A stretch of DNA of 64,000 nucleotides from Pedobacter ghigonis (GCF_903166585.1 NZ_CAESCM010000023.1:19344-83343), one strand, 5' to 3'. Positions 1 to 8,778 are shown, numbered from the stretch's first letter. The notes: generated from the letters alone by a model not told the origin. Made by a program: numbers and translations.

Positions 1-38
1 AGCACCGCCCTCAGCATGGCTGTTAAGTTTTTTTTCAT
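1..38 (-). CDS. 5' end of a CDS running off the window (hypothetical)
   Basis: Only the first twelve codons are visible on the minus strand, starting at an ATG at 38 and reading MKKNLTAMLRAV. The basic start followed by a turn to hydrophobic residues resembles the beginning of a signal peptide, but too little is present to name a family. A Bacteroidota-type -7 box lies about 65 bases upstream, which supports a real start. The product cannot be identified. Confidence 0.35.
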   Translation of the reverse strand, partial: MKKNLTAMLRAV

Positions 39-338
39 TAGCTTAATAATTAGTTTTGAAACTAAAGCGTTTTAGCAAGTTTCTGTGGTTCCTTTACAAT
101 GGCGCAAAGCTAGAGGGCCTATATAAACCCAATATTAATTTACTTTAACTTTTGACGACTGTTTTCGGTGTGCTTTGTATTGTTTTTGTTAAAGGCGGGG
201 AGTTTTGATACAAAAGGCAATAGATTTTTTGTTTGCAGGTTAAAATAGTGCAAAAATACAATAGCTTTTAAGGTGTTTTTTAATGGCGGGTTGTAATGTG
301 AGGTGTTATGGTGATGAATCGGGGAGCTAAAAATAAAC
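39..338. other. Intergenic region, 300 bp
   Basis: This AT-rich gap lies between the partial gene at the left edge and the methyltransferase gene. I see no credible reading frame. Besides the box at 105-112 there is a second TAnnTTTG match on the minus strand at 251-258 (TATTTTTG), so more than one promoter for the leftmost gene is possible. Confidence 0.5.
105..132 (-). promoter_or_regulatory. Candidate Bacteroidota promoter for the leftmost gene
   Basis: On the minus strand TAGCTTTG (112 to 105) matches the TAnnTTTG -7 consensus exactly. A TTG at 132-130 lies 17 bases further upstream and could serve as the -33 element, although 19 or more is more usual. Transcription would then begin near 98, giving a leader of about 60 bases. 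Confidence 0.35.
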
Positions 339-977
339 TTACTTAAGTTTACAAACGAAAACGAGATCGGTAATGATTAGTCCATCTTTATCAGGAGCGC
401 TATAGCGTTCTATGCTTAGGGTTTCGAACCCGCTTTGAATAAGGGCTTGTGATAAATAATCTTCGCGATGATAATGCACGAACACGCGGTCGCCGGTACT
501 GGATATTTGGTGCCTGGATTTGTTGTTTTCATCTTCCTCCATGGTGCTTAAATAGAAAACACCACCTGGATTTAATAATGCCGATACATTTACAATCAAA
601 TCGATAGCTTCTTGGCGTGTTAGGTAGGGCAGGCAAAAGCCACAGGTAATGCCGTCAAACTTTTGTTCGAGCGTAGCAATTTCACGGCAGTCCATGAGCA
701 GAAATTGTGCTGTTGGATTGTTGATTTGGGCAAGTTCGAGCATATTTGGCGAAAGATCGATTCCCAAAATCCGGTAAGCAGGTTTCAGCTCAAGCAAATA
801 TTTGCTAATGTTTCCGGGACCACAGGCAATATCCAATATACTGGCATCTTCGGTCTTAATGTTATCGCAAAACGTTTTAAACGGTTCGGCATACAAGCTA
901 ACATTCATAAACTTATGGGCATATATTTTAGCCGATTTATCAAAAGCCTCCTCAGGTTTTAGTGTTTTCATGATCAT
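339..977 (-). CDS. Class I SAM-dependent methyltransferase
   Basis: A 212-residue cytoplasmic protein with the Rossmann-like methyltransferase core. Motif I is ILDIACGPGN (residues 47-56, glycine-rich SAM loop), an acidic residue at the end of strand 2 lies in GIDLSPNML (72-80), and an acidic/Cys turn MDCRE follows near 95-99. The layout is that of the methyltransferase-25/11 type that transfers a methyl group from SAM to a small molecule. The acceptor cannot be told from sequence. Translation may start at 977 or at the second ATG at 971. The gene is transcribed away from the FAD oxidoreductase gene, with 168 bases between the two likely starts. Confidence 0.85.
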   Translation of the reverse strand: MIMKTLKPEEAFDKSAKIYAHKFMNVSLYAEPFKTFCDNIKTEDASILDIACGPGNISKYLLELKPAYRILGIDLSPNMLELAQINNPTAQFLLMDCREIATLEQKFDGITCGFCLPYLTRQEAIDLIVNVSALLNPGGVFYLSTMEEDENNKSRHQISSTGDRVFVHYHREDYLSQALIQSGFETLSIERYSAPDKDGLIITDLVFVCKLK

Positions 978-1145
978 GAGTTATTTAGCCTGCCATATTT
1001 GCAACCATTTACATAAAGTTATGAAAAATAGCAGGATAACCGTTTTTTGTTATCTGGATAACTATCTTAGCTAAAACGTTAAACCCAAATGAATGGCGGC
1101 ATGTTAACCTGCCGGATTAGCGTAAACCTAACCTTTTATAAACCC

Positions 1146-2798
1146 ATGATCAGAAAAATTTTAGCCGGTATATTTTTACTCCACTGTACATTATTCACAT
1201 TTGCACAGCAGAAAGCCCGGGAGTACAACGCTGACATCGTTATTTACGGCGGAACCTCGGCCGGAATTATTGCCGCAGTACAGGCCGCCAAGCTGGGTAA
1301 AAGTGTACTGGTTGTTTCTCCTGATACCCATCTGGGAGGACTTTCTTCATCAGGTTTGGGCTTTACCGATACCGGCGATAAATCGGTTATTGGTGGGCTG
1401 GCCCGAACATTTTATGCAAGGGTTTACCAGCATTATCAAAAAGCCAGTGCATGGAACTGGCAGGCACAAGCTGCTTATGGCAATAAAGGGCAGGGCACGC
1501 CGGCCATTGATGGTAAGGAACGGACGATGTGGGTTTTTGAGCCTCATGTAGCCGAGCAGATTATGGAAGAAATGGTTAAGGAAAATCACCTGAAAATTTA
1601 CCGGAATGAGTGGCTGGATAGAAAATCAGGATTGGAGATGAAAGCAGGAAAGATTGTTAAACTGACTACACTGTCTGGGAAAAAGTTTGCTGCCAAAATA
1701 TTTATAGATGCCAGTTATGAAGGTGATTTAATGGCAGCAGCTAAAGTAACTTATCACGTAGGAAGGGAAGCCAATAGCACCTATTCAGAACAATGGAACG
1801 GCGTGCAGGCACTTGTTTTTCAGCATGGCCATCATTTCAAGAATAAAATAGATCCCTATCGTGTTGCCGGTGATAAAAACAGCGGAATTTTAAATGGTAT
1901 TTCTACTAACCTGCCGGGAGAGAATGGTTCAGCCGATCAAAAAATACAGGCCTATTGTTACCGGATGTGCTTAACCGATCAACCCGAAAACAGGATTGCT
2001 TTCCCCAGGCCAGATCATTACAATCCGATGGATTACGAATTGCTGTTAAGGGTTTTTAACGCTGGCTGGAATGAGCTCTTTAATAAATATGATCCGATTC
2101 CCAACCGCAAAACAGATACCAATAACCATGGCCCTTTCAGTACCGACTTTATCGGGATGAATTACGACTATCCGGAAGCTTCGTACGAAAAAAGGAAGCA
2201 GATTATTAAAGCACACGAAGACTACCAGAAAGGCCTCATGTATTTTATGGCTAACGATCAACGTATGCCCCTGCAAATCAGAGAACAGTTAAAAAACTGG
2301 GGATTGGCAAAAGACGAGTTTAAAGATAACAACAACTGGCCATACCAGCTTTATGTGCGCGAAGCCAGAAGAATGATCAGCGATTTTGTAATGACCGAAA
2401 ATGAAGTACTAGGCAAAAAAACTGTTCCCAATCCCGTGGGGATGGGCTCTTATTCGCTCGATTCGCATAATGTTCAGCGTTACGTTACAGCCGAAGGCTT
2501 TGTTCAGAATGAAGGTGATATCGGCGTAAAGGCACCAAAACCTTACAGCATTGCCTACCAGTCTATTGTGCCAGCCAAAAAAGAATGTCAGAATCTTTTG
2601 GTACCGGTATGTTTATCTGCTTCGCACATTGCTTATGGTTCGGTACGAATGGAGCCTGTATTTATGATATTGGGCGAATCGGCAGCAACCGCCGCGGCTC
2701 TGGCTATTGATGGGGGTAAAGCCGTACAGGATATCGATTATGATGTATTAAAAAAGATGCTGCTCAACCAGAAACAGCATTTGGTATTGGGCGATTAA
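1146..2798 (+). CDS. Exported FAD-dependent oxidoreductase
   Basis: The reading frame opens at 1089, but the ATG at 1146 is preferred because it places a signal peptide (hydrophobic residues 4-20, likely cleavage after TFA) at the N-terminus. The 550-residue product then begins with a dinucleotide-binding fold: DIVIYGGTSAGIIAAVQAA (30-48) has the GxSAG flavin loop, followed by a strand ending in VVSP and the HLGGL motif. This matches the FAD_oxidored family, which Bacteroidota often export to the periplasm and encode near polysaccharide genes. The substrate is unknown and no partner gene is adjacent. It ends 35 bases before the convergent histidine kinase gene. Confidence 0.85.
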   Translation: MIRKILAGIFLLHCTLFTFAQQKAREYNADIVIYGGTSAGIIAAVQAAKLGKSVLVVSPDTHLGGLSSSGLGFTDTGDKSVIGGLARTFYARVYQHYQKASAWNWQAQAAYGNKGQGTPAIDGKERTMWVFEPHVAEQIMEEMVKENHLKIYRNEWLDRKSGLEMKAGKIVKLTTLSGKKFAAKIFIDASYEGDLMAAAKVTYHVGREANSTYSEQWNGVQALVFQHGHHFKNKIDPYRVAGDKNSGILNGISTNLPGENGSADQKIQAYCYRMCLTDQPENRIAFPRPDHYNPMDYELLLRVFNAGWNELFNKYDPIPNRKTDTNNHGPFSTDFIGMNYDYPEASYEKRKQIIKAHEDYQKGLMYFMANDQRMPLQIREQLKNWGLAKDEFKDNNNWPYQLYVREARRMISDFVMTENEVLGKKTVPNPVGMGSYSLDSHNVQRYVTAEGFVQNEGDIGVKAPKPYSIAYQSIVPAKKECQNLLVPVCLSASHIAYGSVRMEPVFMILGESAATAAALAIDGGKAVQDIDYDVLKKMLLNQKQHLVLGD

Positions 2799-2833
2799 AC
2801 CTCAGCAACAGGCATTGCGAATGGCTATTGCTA

Positions 2834-4144
2834 TTAATTATGAAACGTGATATTGAAACTCGTTTCCTGCCCGGGTATCGATGTAACTGCAATGCTCAGG
2901 TTTAAATAACTGGCAATGCTTTTTACAATGGCAAGCCCAAGGCCGTAGCCCGTGTTTTCTGCATGACCTGTTTTTTTGAAACGGTCAAAAATGAACGGAA
3001 TTTCTGAGGTTTGTATGCCTTGCCCGCTGTTGTTTACCTGGATAATGTATTTGCCTTTTTCAAAATGATCGGCAATACGGATGTGTCCGTTTTCCTGGTT
3101 AAACTTAATTGCATTATTAATTAAATTGTAAAACAGTTGAAACAGCAGGTCGTGGTTCATTTGATTAAGCGTTTTGTTGTGCTTGAGATCAATGTCCATG
3201 CGAATGTTTTTTTCTTCTAAACGATGGCCTATTTCCTCCACAATTTCGTTAATCAGTTTGAGTGGTTCTATTTGTTCCTGCTTCGAAAACTGTTCATTTT
3301 CTATTCGCGAAATCAGGAGGAGTGAGCGCGAAATCTTTTTTAACCTTTCAAGCGTTCTCATCATATCCACAATATGCTCCTGTATTGCTTCTGGTTCAAT
3401 ATCCTCCGTTAGCAAGTTTTCCATCTTGTTTTGTAAGATACTGATGGGGGTCATAAATTCATGCGAAGCATTGGCGGTAAACTCGCGTTCTTTTTCAAAA
3501 GCCTCGTTAATCTGGTTCATTAAGGAAATGAGCGATTGATCGAGGTATTTGAAATCGTGTGTATTGGTTTTAATGGCTTGCTGGTTTCGTTTAAAAGGGA
3601 AGCGGGTGTTGGCCAGCCTCAGCTTAATAATTTGTCCCAATGGGTTAATCAGCCGACGGGTAAATATCAGGTCGATGATGATACTAAGGGCAATCAGAAT
3701 AATCAGTACGTAAAGGGCAAAACGTTGCAATGCATCGTTATAGAGGTTAATGCTGGCAGTGGTTTTGCCAATTTCAAGCAGGTAATTTTTCTGACCTTTG
3801 GTAAAGGTAAAGCTTAATACCCGGTAAGCCAGCGTATCCTGTTCTACAATACGTCTGGTATCCCTGATGGTATCCAGCTTAAGGTTTGGTGCTGCAATTT
3901 CGAGTGCAATGTACTCATCTTTAAGCATGGTATAACTGCCGTAGCTATCCTGGCCTTCGAGATAATAATCCAAACCTTTGTTGTTGATGTTCTGGATCAC
4001 TTTCTTTCGCTGGTTTTTGAGCGAAAAATTGGTGTAACTGGAAGCAACCTGCCCAATTAAAAAGGGAAGCAACAGAATAAACAGTCCTACAATGGCGAGT
4101 TTAGAACCGGTAATAAATAAAGTAAGTTTTGTAGAAAGTTTCAA
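2834..4144 (-). CDS. Sensor histidine kinase (two-component system)
   Basis: A 436-residue membrane kinase. Hydrophobic segments at about 12-31 and 143-162 bracket a periplasmic sensor of roughly 110 residues. The dimerisation domain carries the phosphoacceptor His228 in NASHEFMTPI, followed by the N box (NLINNAIKFN), the G1 region (NNSGQGI, with Asn in place of the usual first Asp) and the G2 loop (GYGLGLAIV). The start codon begins on the base after the stop of the response regulator gene, so the two are translationally linked. The kinase presumably phosphorylates that regulator. The signal is unknown, but the exported proteins of the same operon suggest envelope sensing. Confidence 0.93.
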   Translation of the reverse strand: MKLSTKLTLFITGSKLAIVGLFILLLPFLIGQVASSYTNFSLKNQRKKVIQNINNKGLDYYLEGQDSYGSYTMLKDEYIALEIAAPNLKLDTIRDTRRIVEQDTLAYRVLSFTFTKGQKNYLLEIGKTTASINLYNDALQRFALYVLIILIALSIIIDLIFTRRLINPLGQIIKLRLANTRFPFKRNQQAIKTNTHDFKYLDQSLISLMNQINEAFEKEREFTANASHEFMTPISILQNKMENLLTEDIEPEAIQEHIVDMMRTLERLKKISRSLLLISRIENEQFSKQEQIEPLKLINEIVEEIGHRLEEKNIRMDIDLKHNKTLNQMNHDLLFQLFYNLINNAIKFNQENGHIRIADHFEKGKYIIQVNNSGQGIQTSEIPFIFDRFKKTGHAENTGYGLGLAIVKSIASYLNLSIAVTSIPGQETSFNITFHN

Positions 4145-4819
4145 TTACTTTTTAATTCTATAGCCAACACCCCTTACTGTTTCTAACCATTCGGTTGGGG
4201 CGTAAATGTTTAATTTTTTCCTGATATTTTTAATGTGGGCATCAATATAATTGGAATCGTAATCTCCGTCTGTAAAGGTTCCCCAGATGTGTTCGCTTAA
4301 TTGAATCCGGGTAAGCACCCTGTTTTTGTGAAGTAACAAATAACTTAATAAATCAAATTCCTTGCGCGAGAGTTCGATCTGTTCTTCTTCAAAGAAAACA
4401 AAGCGCTTCTGGAGATCGATATTGAAATTTCCCAGCGGCAGCAGCTCTTCCGAAACTTTAAATTTTCGCCGGGCAATGGCCTGCATGCGCGATTGGAGCT
4501 CGGGCAGGAAAAAAGGTTTGGCCAGGTAATCGTCTGCGCCCATATCCAGTCCGGCAACCCGGTCTTCGAGCTTGCCCCGGGCTGTAAGGATGATATAGGC
4601 CGCATCGGGATTGCTTTTCTTTGCCTTTTGCAGCAAATCGAAACCATCTCCGTCTGGCAACCCCAAATCGATCAGCACATAATCATATTGGTTAATCTCC
4701 AGCTTTTCTACGCCCTGGTTAAAACTATGGGCAAGATCGCACAGAAAAAACGCCTTTTTGAGGAATTTCTCCATCTCAAAAGCCAGTGTTTTTTCATCTT
4801 CTACGATTAATACCTTCAT
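4145..4819 (-). CDS. OmpR/PhoB-family response regulator
   Basis: A 224-residue regulator. The receiver domain (1-118) has the acidic pair Glu7-Asp8, phosphoacceptor Asp51 in LIDLGLPDGDG, the switch Thr79 and the conserved Lys101 in LAKPF. A winged-helix DNA-binding domain follows (about 125-224), with the RKEFDLLSYLL motif and a C-terminal VRGVGYRI typical of OmpR/PhoB proteins. It is the third gene of a four-gene operon and lies three bases after the beta-barrel gene. A palindrome upstream of the operon (5981-6005) is a possible binding site, although this family more often binds direct repeats. Confidence 0.95.
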   Translation of the reverse strand: MKVLIVEDEKTLAFEMEKFLKKAFFLCDLAHSFNQGVEKLEINQYDYVLIDLGLPDGDGFDLLQKAKKSNPDAAYIILTARGKLEDRVAGLDMGADDYLAKPFFLPELQSRMQAIARRKFKVSEELLPLGNFNIDLQKRFVFFEEEQIELSRKEFDLLSYLLLHKNRVLTRIQLSEHIWGTFTDGDYDSNYIDAHIKNIRKKLNIYAPTEWLETVRGVGYRIKK

Positions 4820-4822
4820 ATT

Positions 4823-5668
4823 TTAAAACTGATAATAAGCTGCAAGGCCAAAAAAAGATTGCTGATGCTTTACATCTTCTTCTTTGCTGTTTCCTAATAT
4901 AGAAAACTGATAGCTGGCTTCGGCCAGGAAATTTCCGCGGCTAAAGTTTAGGGGGAATTTAAAGTTATAGGCCAATAATTTGAATTGATTGACCGAATTT
5001 TCGACAATCTCGGTGGTATTCCCCTTGGTAATGCCAGGTGCCGAACCGCTTTTCCCATTGCCATTTGAATTTTGCCTTTTGCTTTTTTCGATAATGTAAC
5101 TTTCGTAAAAGCGCGTAGTACCAGCGGTAATTTCGATGGCCGGGCTTATTGAAATTAAGTTTTTTTCGTTGAAAATGGTGCCTAGCTCAATTTCTTTTGA
5201 GTTTCCAAAGCTGAGAAATATATCGCGCTGCTTCCCGAATGCAAAATCGAGACTAAGGTCGGTTTTAAACCAGGGCCATATATAGGCTCCAGAAGCATTA
5301 ATATTATTGCTGTTGGAGGCTTGCAGCAAAGGCGAGCTGGCAGGAAAAAAGGAATGAGAGTAAGCTAAACCTGCGCTAAGCTTGTCATTAAAATCGTGGT
5401 CGTAACCAATGCCCAAATCTGTTTCCGATATGCCCGAACCATAATTTAAAAGTTTATAACCACCACCCGTAAAGTATAAACCACTGGGAAATCTTAATGT
5501 GGCATTAAATAAAGCATAAGGATATTTTTCGGCTGTTACCTGTCCGTAATAATTAATATTGCTGTTGTACATGGTAGCAAGGGTAAGTGTAGCTTTAGTC
5601 GAATCTTGCTGGGCCTGAACTTTAGCAGTAACCAAAAACGAGCAGATAATTAAGAGACGGATGTTCAT
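4823..5668 (-). CDS. Putative outer-membrane beta-barrel protein
   Basis: A 281-residue protein with a cleavable signal peptide (about 1-19, ending VQA). The mature part alternates hydrophobic and polar residues as in transmembrane beta strands and ends in the aromatic signature AAYYQF with a terminal Phe, typical of proteins assembled by the BAM complex. I recognise no family. It sits in one operon with an exported Lys/Pro-rich peptide and a two-component system, so it may be part of the envelope structure that the kinase monitors. That role is inference from position only. Confidence 0.7.
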   Translation of the reverse strand: MNIRLLIICSFLVTAKVQAQQDSTKATLTLATMYNSNINYYGQVTAEKYPYALFNATLRFPSGLYFTGGGYKLLNYGSGISETDLGIGYDHDFNDKLSAGLAYSHSFFPASSPLLQASNSNNINASGAYIWPWFKTDLSLDFAFGKQRDIFLSFGNSKEIELGTIFNEKNLISISPAIEITAGTTRFYESYIIEKSKRQNSNGNGKSGSAPGITKGNTTEIVENSVNQFKLLAYNFKFPLNFSRGNFLAEASYQFSILGNSKEEDVKHQQSFFGLAAYYQF

Positions 5669-5679
5669 ATATTTATCCC

Positions 5680-5964
5680 CTAAGGTCTTTTAATTTTTGG
5701 TTTAATAATTTTAATTGGTTTAACTTTTACATTAGGCTTAACGGCCATCGGTTTTAGCTGCCTTCTGGCTTTTGGTACTTCTTTAATTTTAGCCGGTTCT
5801 GGCTGCTGTTGTTTCTGGTCTGGTTTATTGTTTTGCTTTACGTTTTCCTGTTCGTGATCTTGTTTAATTGTTAGCAGGCTTGCCGATAATGTATCTTTTT
5901 GCAACGCAAAAGTGTGGCTGCAGATCAGAAAGGCCAGGCAGAAAAGGAAGGTAAATCGCTTCAT
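5680..5964 (-). CDS. Small exported Lys/Pro-rich protein, unknown function
   Basis: A 94-residue protein with a signal peptide (about 1-20, ending TFA). The mature region begins with a Gln/Asn/Lys-rich stretch and finishes with a strongly basic tail of repeated Lys-Pro and Val-Lys-Pro units (VKPNVKVKPIKIIKPKIKRP), with no cysteines. It is probably unstructured and positively charged, so it could bind peptidoglycan, lipopolysaccharide or another anionic surface. It is the first gene of the four-gene operon and lies 11 bases before the beta-barrel gene. No homologous family is recognised. Confidence 0.6.
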   Translation of the reverse strand: MKRFTFLFCLAFLICSHTFALQKDTLSASLLTIKQDHEQENVKQNNKPDQKQQQPEPAKIKEVPKARRQLKPMAVKPNVKVKPIKIIKPKIKRP

Positions 5965-5980
5965 TTTATAAATATAAAAA

Positions 5981-6005
5981 AGTTTACCCTACAAGAGGGT
6001 AAACT
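5981..6005. promoter_or_regulatory. 25-bp palindrome in a divergent promoter region
   Basis: Perfect 10-base arms AGTTTACCCT (5981-5990) and AGGGTAAACT (5996-6005) are separated by the five bases ACAAG. It lies 16 bases upstream of the first gene of the two-component operon and about 145 bases upstream of the divergent lipoprotein gene. No T-tract follows, so it is more likely an operator or a 5' leader hairpin than a terminator. Confidence 0.5.
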
Positions 6006-6100
6006 CTTACCAAAAACCATCATAACAATGGCACTTATTGCTTCAAATGTAAATGGCCAACATGAAAATAAGATGAAAAAAATAATTTTAAAATTTCATG

Positions 6101-6128
6101 TTGGTTTCATCTTCGGCTTTCAACTTTG
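6101..6128 (+). promoter_or_regulatory. Candidate promoter of the DUF4382 lipoprotein gene
   Basis: TTG at 6101-6103 is followed after 17 bases by CAACTTTG (6121-6128), one mismatch from TAnnTTTG. Transcription from about 6135 would leave a 14-base leader. Confidence 0.35.
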
Positions 6129-6148
6129 AGGAATAAAATCTATACATT

Positions 6149-6946
6149 ATGAAAACAAAATTTGTGAATAGCATTTGGATAGTCCTGGTAATAGCAGGCA
6201 TGATTGCTTTTAATGGCTGTAAGAAAAATGGATCGGGAGAGGGGACTACTAAAGTTCAGATTAAAATGACTGATGCTCCGGGTAATTTCGATAAGATTAA
6301 TTTAAGTGTAAAAGAAATTGTGCTGGTATCGGGAGATAAACCTTATGTTTTTGCGGCAAGTACCGGAATATTCGATATCCTCGATTTTCGCATTGGTACA
6401 AGCAATCCAGATATTTTAGTAGCCTCGGGCGAAATGCCAGCCGGCGAAATTACAGAAATCAGACTGGTACTGAATGAAACCGGAAATACTATTGTGGTAA
6501 ATGGCATTCAGCAAGAGCTTAAAACACCAAGTGCCCAAACATCGGGCTGGAAGGTGAAACTAACTGCAAACCCTAATTTGGTTGAGGGTTCTGCCTACAC
6601 TTTGTTGTTAGACTTTGATGCAGCTAAATCAATTGTAAGTACAGGAAATGGTAAGTATTTATTAAAACCGGTAGTGCGTGGGGTAGCTGCTGCAACTACA
6701 GGCCTAATTTCAGGAACCGTTTTGCCTTTAGCCAGTCATCCGGAGGTATTGGTTATTGCCGGCACTGATACTGTAGGTACTGTTGCAGATCCCTTAAGCG
6801 GTAAATTTACAGTTGGTGGTTTAGCCGCCGGTACATACTCGGTTAAATTTGCACCGGTTGCAGGTTATAAAGATAGTACGGTTACAGCTGTAAAGGTTGC
6901 CCTCGGACAAAACACTGCGCTGGGTACCATTACCTTAAAACAGTAA
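6149..6946 (+). CDS. DUF4382 domain-containing lipoprotein
   Basis: A 265-residue protein with an N-terminal lipoprotein signal: a hydrophobic stretch followed by FNGC, with the acylated Cys at 24 and then Lys-Lys. The DUF4382 domain (about 33-180) opens with TTKVQIKMTDAPGNFDKINL, the hallmark of the family. It is followed by a beta-sandwich segment (about 188-265, from ISGTV to the end) like carboxypeptidase regulatory domains. It is probably anchored in the periplasm or on the outer membrane. The function of DUF4382 is not established. It is likely co-transcribed with the next gene, 28 bases downstream. Confidence 0.85.
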   Translation: MKTKFVNSIWIVLVIAGMIAFNGCKKNGSGEGTTKVQIKMTDAPGNFDKINLSVKEIVLVSGDKPYVFAASTGIFDILDFRIGTSNPDILVASGEMPAGEITEIRLVLNETGNTIVVNGIQQELKTPSAQTSGWKVKLTANPNLVEGSAYTLLLDFDAAKSIVSTGNGKYLLKPVVRGVAAATTGLISGTVLPLASHPEVLVIAGTDTVGTVADPLSGKFTVGGLAAGTYSVKFAPVAGYKDSTVTAVKVALGQNTALGTITLKQ

Positions 6947-6974
6947 AAATAATTACCATCTAAATATTAAACAG

Positions 6975-7496
6975 ATGAAAAAGTTAATCCTGTTGTTGTT
7001 ACTCGTAACGGGTACCAGCATCTCTTTCCAGACTAAAGCACAGGTAAGTGTAAATATAAATATTGGTGCGCAGCCACAATGGGGGCCATCGGGGTACGAT
7101 TATGTTGATTACTATTACTTACCCGACATAGAGAGTTATTACTATGTGCCGAAAAAACAGTTTATTTATTTGGGAACTGGTGGCTGGGTTTTCTCCCTGT
7201 CATTACCGCCCAGGTATCGTGGATATGATTTATACGACGGATACAAAGTTGTAATCAATTCGCCCCAACCATACCGCTATTTTACTACGCACAAGGTGAA
7301 GTATGCTAAGTTTAAAGGTAACCATGGTCAATCGTTCATTGCAAAAAGCAAAGGCAGGAAATATAGCGGTAGCCATGCTGATGCGGGCCCGCAGTACCGT
7401 GGGTATGCTTCCGGTCAAAAAGATAAGCCGATGAAGATGAAACATAATGGTAATGGCAAGGGAAATGGCCACGGTAATGGAAAAGGAAAGCATTAG
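6975..7496 (+). CDS. Exported hypothetical protein, Tyr-rich with a Gly/Asn/His tail
   Basis: A 173-residue protein with a signal peptide (about 1-22, ending TKA). The mature part contains a Tyr-rich core (the Asp-Tyr and Glu-Ser-Tyr segments around residues 43-57, then YVPKKQFIYLGTGGW) and a low-complexity tail of HGNGKG-type repeats that could bind metal or cell-wall material. The overall look matches a group of uncharacterised periplasmic proteins common in Sphingobacteriaceae. It follows the DUF4382 gene and is followed closely by a strong terminator, so the two form a short operon. Confidence 0.75.
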   Translation: MKKLILLLLLVTGTSISFQTKAQVSVNINIGAQPQWGPSGYDYVDYYYLPDIESYYYVPKKQFIYLGTGGWVFSLSLPPRYRGYDLYDGYKVVINSPQPYRYFTTHKVKYAKFKGNHGQSFIAKSKGRKYSGSHADAGPQYRGYASGQKDKPMKMKHNGNGKGNGHGNGKGKH

Positions 7497-7511
7497 TTGT
7501 TTGTGTTATCT

Positions 7512-7550
7512 AAAAAGAAACCCTCCAATTTTGGAGGGTTTCTTTTTTTT
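7512..7550 (+). terminator. Rho-independent terminator
   Basis: The stem AGAAACCCTCCA (7516-7527) pairs with TGGAGGGTTTCT (7532-7543) around a four-base loop and is followed by a run of Ts. It ends the DUF4382 operon. The A-run before the stem mirrors the T-run, so it could also act on transcripts from the other strand. Confidence 0.85.
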
Positions 7551-7701
7551 ATTCTTTTTTTGTTGCCCTGGTGCAAATGGTTTCGCCGATTTAGAACTTT
7601 AGTGATTAATAGCAACTAAAACCAGGATGCCCAAAAAATATGGACACCCCGTTTTTTTTGATAAGCGATAACATTATAGTCTGTTAAAAATAGGACTGTA
7701 G

Positions 7702-8778
7702 TTACATGCCGTCTGAGCGCATGGCATAAACTAATTTTACATGCCTGAAAGCGTTTGTTTCGCTCCATTCATTATCGTAGTTTAAGCCGTATGGCCAAAA
7801 ATGACCACCTCCGGTATGTATAGCGCCGCTGGTACCGTCAAAAATTTTAACCAGTGCCACCGTATTGGCTCCAAGGAAATCGCCTGTTGAGGTATTGGTT
7901 GTCCAACCGCCACTAAGGCCTACGCCATAAGTATGTGCAATTTCGTGCATGGCTGTACGAACGTTTTGATAGCTGGTATTTGCTCCAAAGCGAATGTTGC
8001 CGTTTGTGCTGCCGTCGGCCGTAGCTACACCAGTATTGTATTGTACAGTAAGGGTACGCGAAGGCCAGTTTGCACCAGCATTATACCTGGCGCAGGCATC
8101 GTTCATGGCATTGGTAATGCGGGTAACCACATCAGCTGGTACGCCTGTACTGGTGAGCGTCCAGCTTAACTGACCGCCGGCATTAACCGTTAATAACGAC
8201 CATTGCTGATTTTCGCCTCCCCAATAAGTCCATTGGTCTACATTGGCACCATTATCAATAGATTGACCGGCAACATCGAGGTCTTTACCACTGTTTCGGT
8301 TAATAATGCGGTAGTAGCCGTTGCCGATTGAGGTAAATTGCCATTGCTGGTTGTTGGCGCCAGTATTGGTAGAGATGTTTACGTTATCGCCATCGGCTGT
8401 GCCAGCCTGGTCTACCTGGAGCGCCTTTGAACTGTGTACACCAATAACCGAATAATAACCACCCGAAAGTGCGGTTAGCGTCCATTTTTGGTTGGTGCCG
8501 CCTGTACCGGCATATTGAGAAACATTAGAACCGTCGGCGGTTTGAAATGCACCTACATCGAGCACCTTGCCGCTTTTGCGGTTTACAATATAAAAGGTAC
8601 CATTAGCCACCGTAAGTTGTGGTTCGTTAGGTGGTATGGCTCCCAGTTTGCCCTTTATGGAAAGCGTTTCGCTGGGGCTGGCATCGGGAAGATCATTTTT
8701 TTTACAGCCGCCCGAAAATAGCAGGATACCAAGCATAAGCGCGCTGGCTGAACGTAAGATAGAAGGTTTAGTTTTCAT
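7702..8778 (-). CDS. Ricin-type lectin lipoprotein with a putative zinc-peptidase domain
   Basis: A 358-residue protein. The signal ends in FSGGC with the acylated Cys25, followed by Lys-Lys. Residues 58-195 form a beta-trefoil ricin-B lectin: three repeats built on YxIxNRxSGKxLDV and ending in QQW motifs (NQKW, NQQWQF, NQQWSL). From about 200 a second domain contains HEIAH (278-282), a zinc-protease HEXXH, with further histidines at 321, 326 and 346. This points to a sugar-binding, surface-anchored hydrolase, but peptidase activity is inferred from the motif alone. The gene stands alone with a long upstream gap. Confidence 0.8.
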   Translation of the reverse strand: MKTKPSILRSASALMLGILLFSGGCKKNDLPDASPSETLSIKGKLGAIPPNEPQLTVANGTFYIVNRKSGKVLDVGAFQTADGSNVSQYAGTGGTNQKWTLTALSGGYYSVIGVHSSKALQVDQAGTADGDNVNISTNTGANNQQWQFTSIGNGYYRIINRNSGKDLDVAGQSIDNGANVDQWTYWGGENQQWSLLTVNAGGQLSWTLTSTGVPADVVTRITNAMNDACARYNAGANWPSRTLTVQYNTGVATADGSTNGNIRFGANTSYQNVRTAMHEIAHTYGVGLSGGWTTNTSTGDFLGANTVALVKIFDGTSGAIHTGGGHFWPYGLNYDNEWSETNAFRHVKLVYAMRSDGM

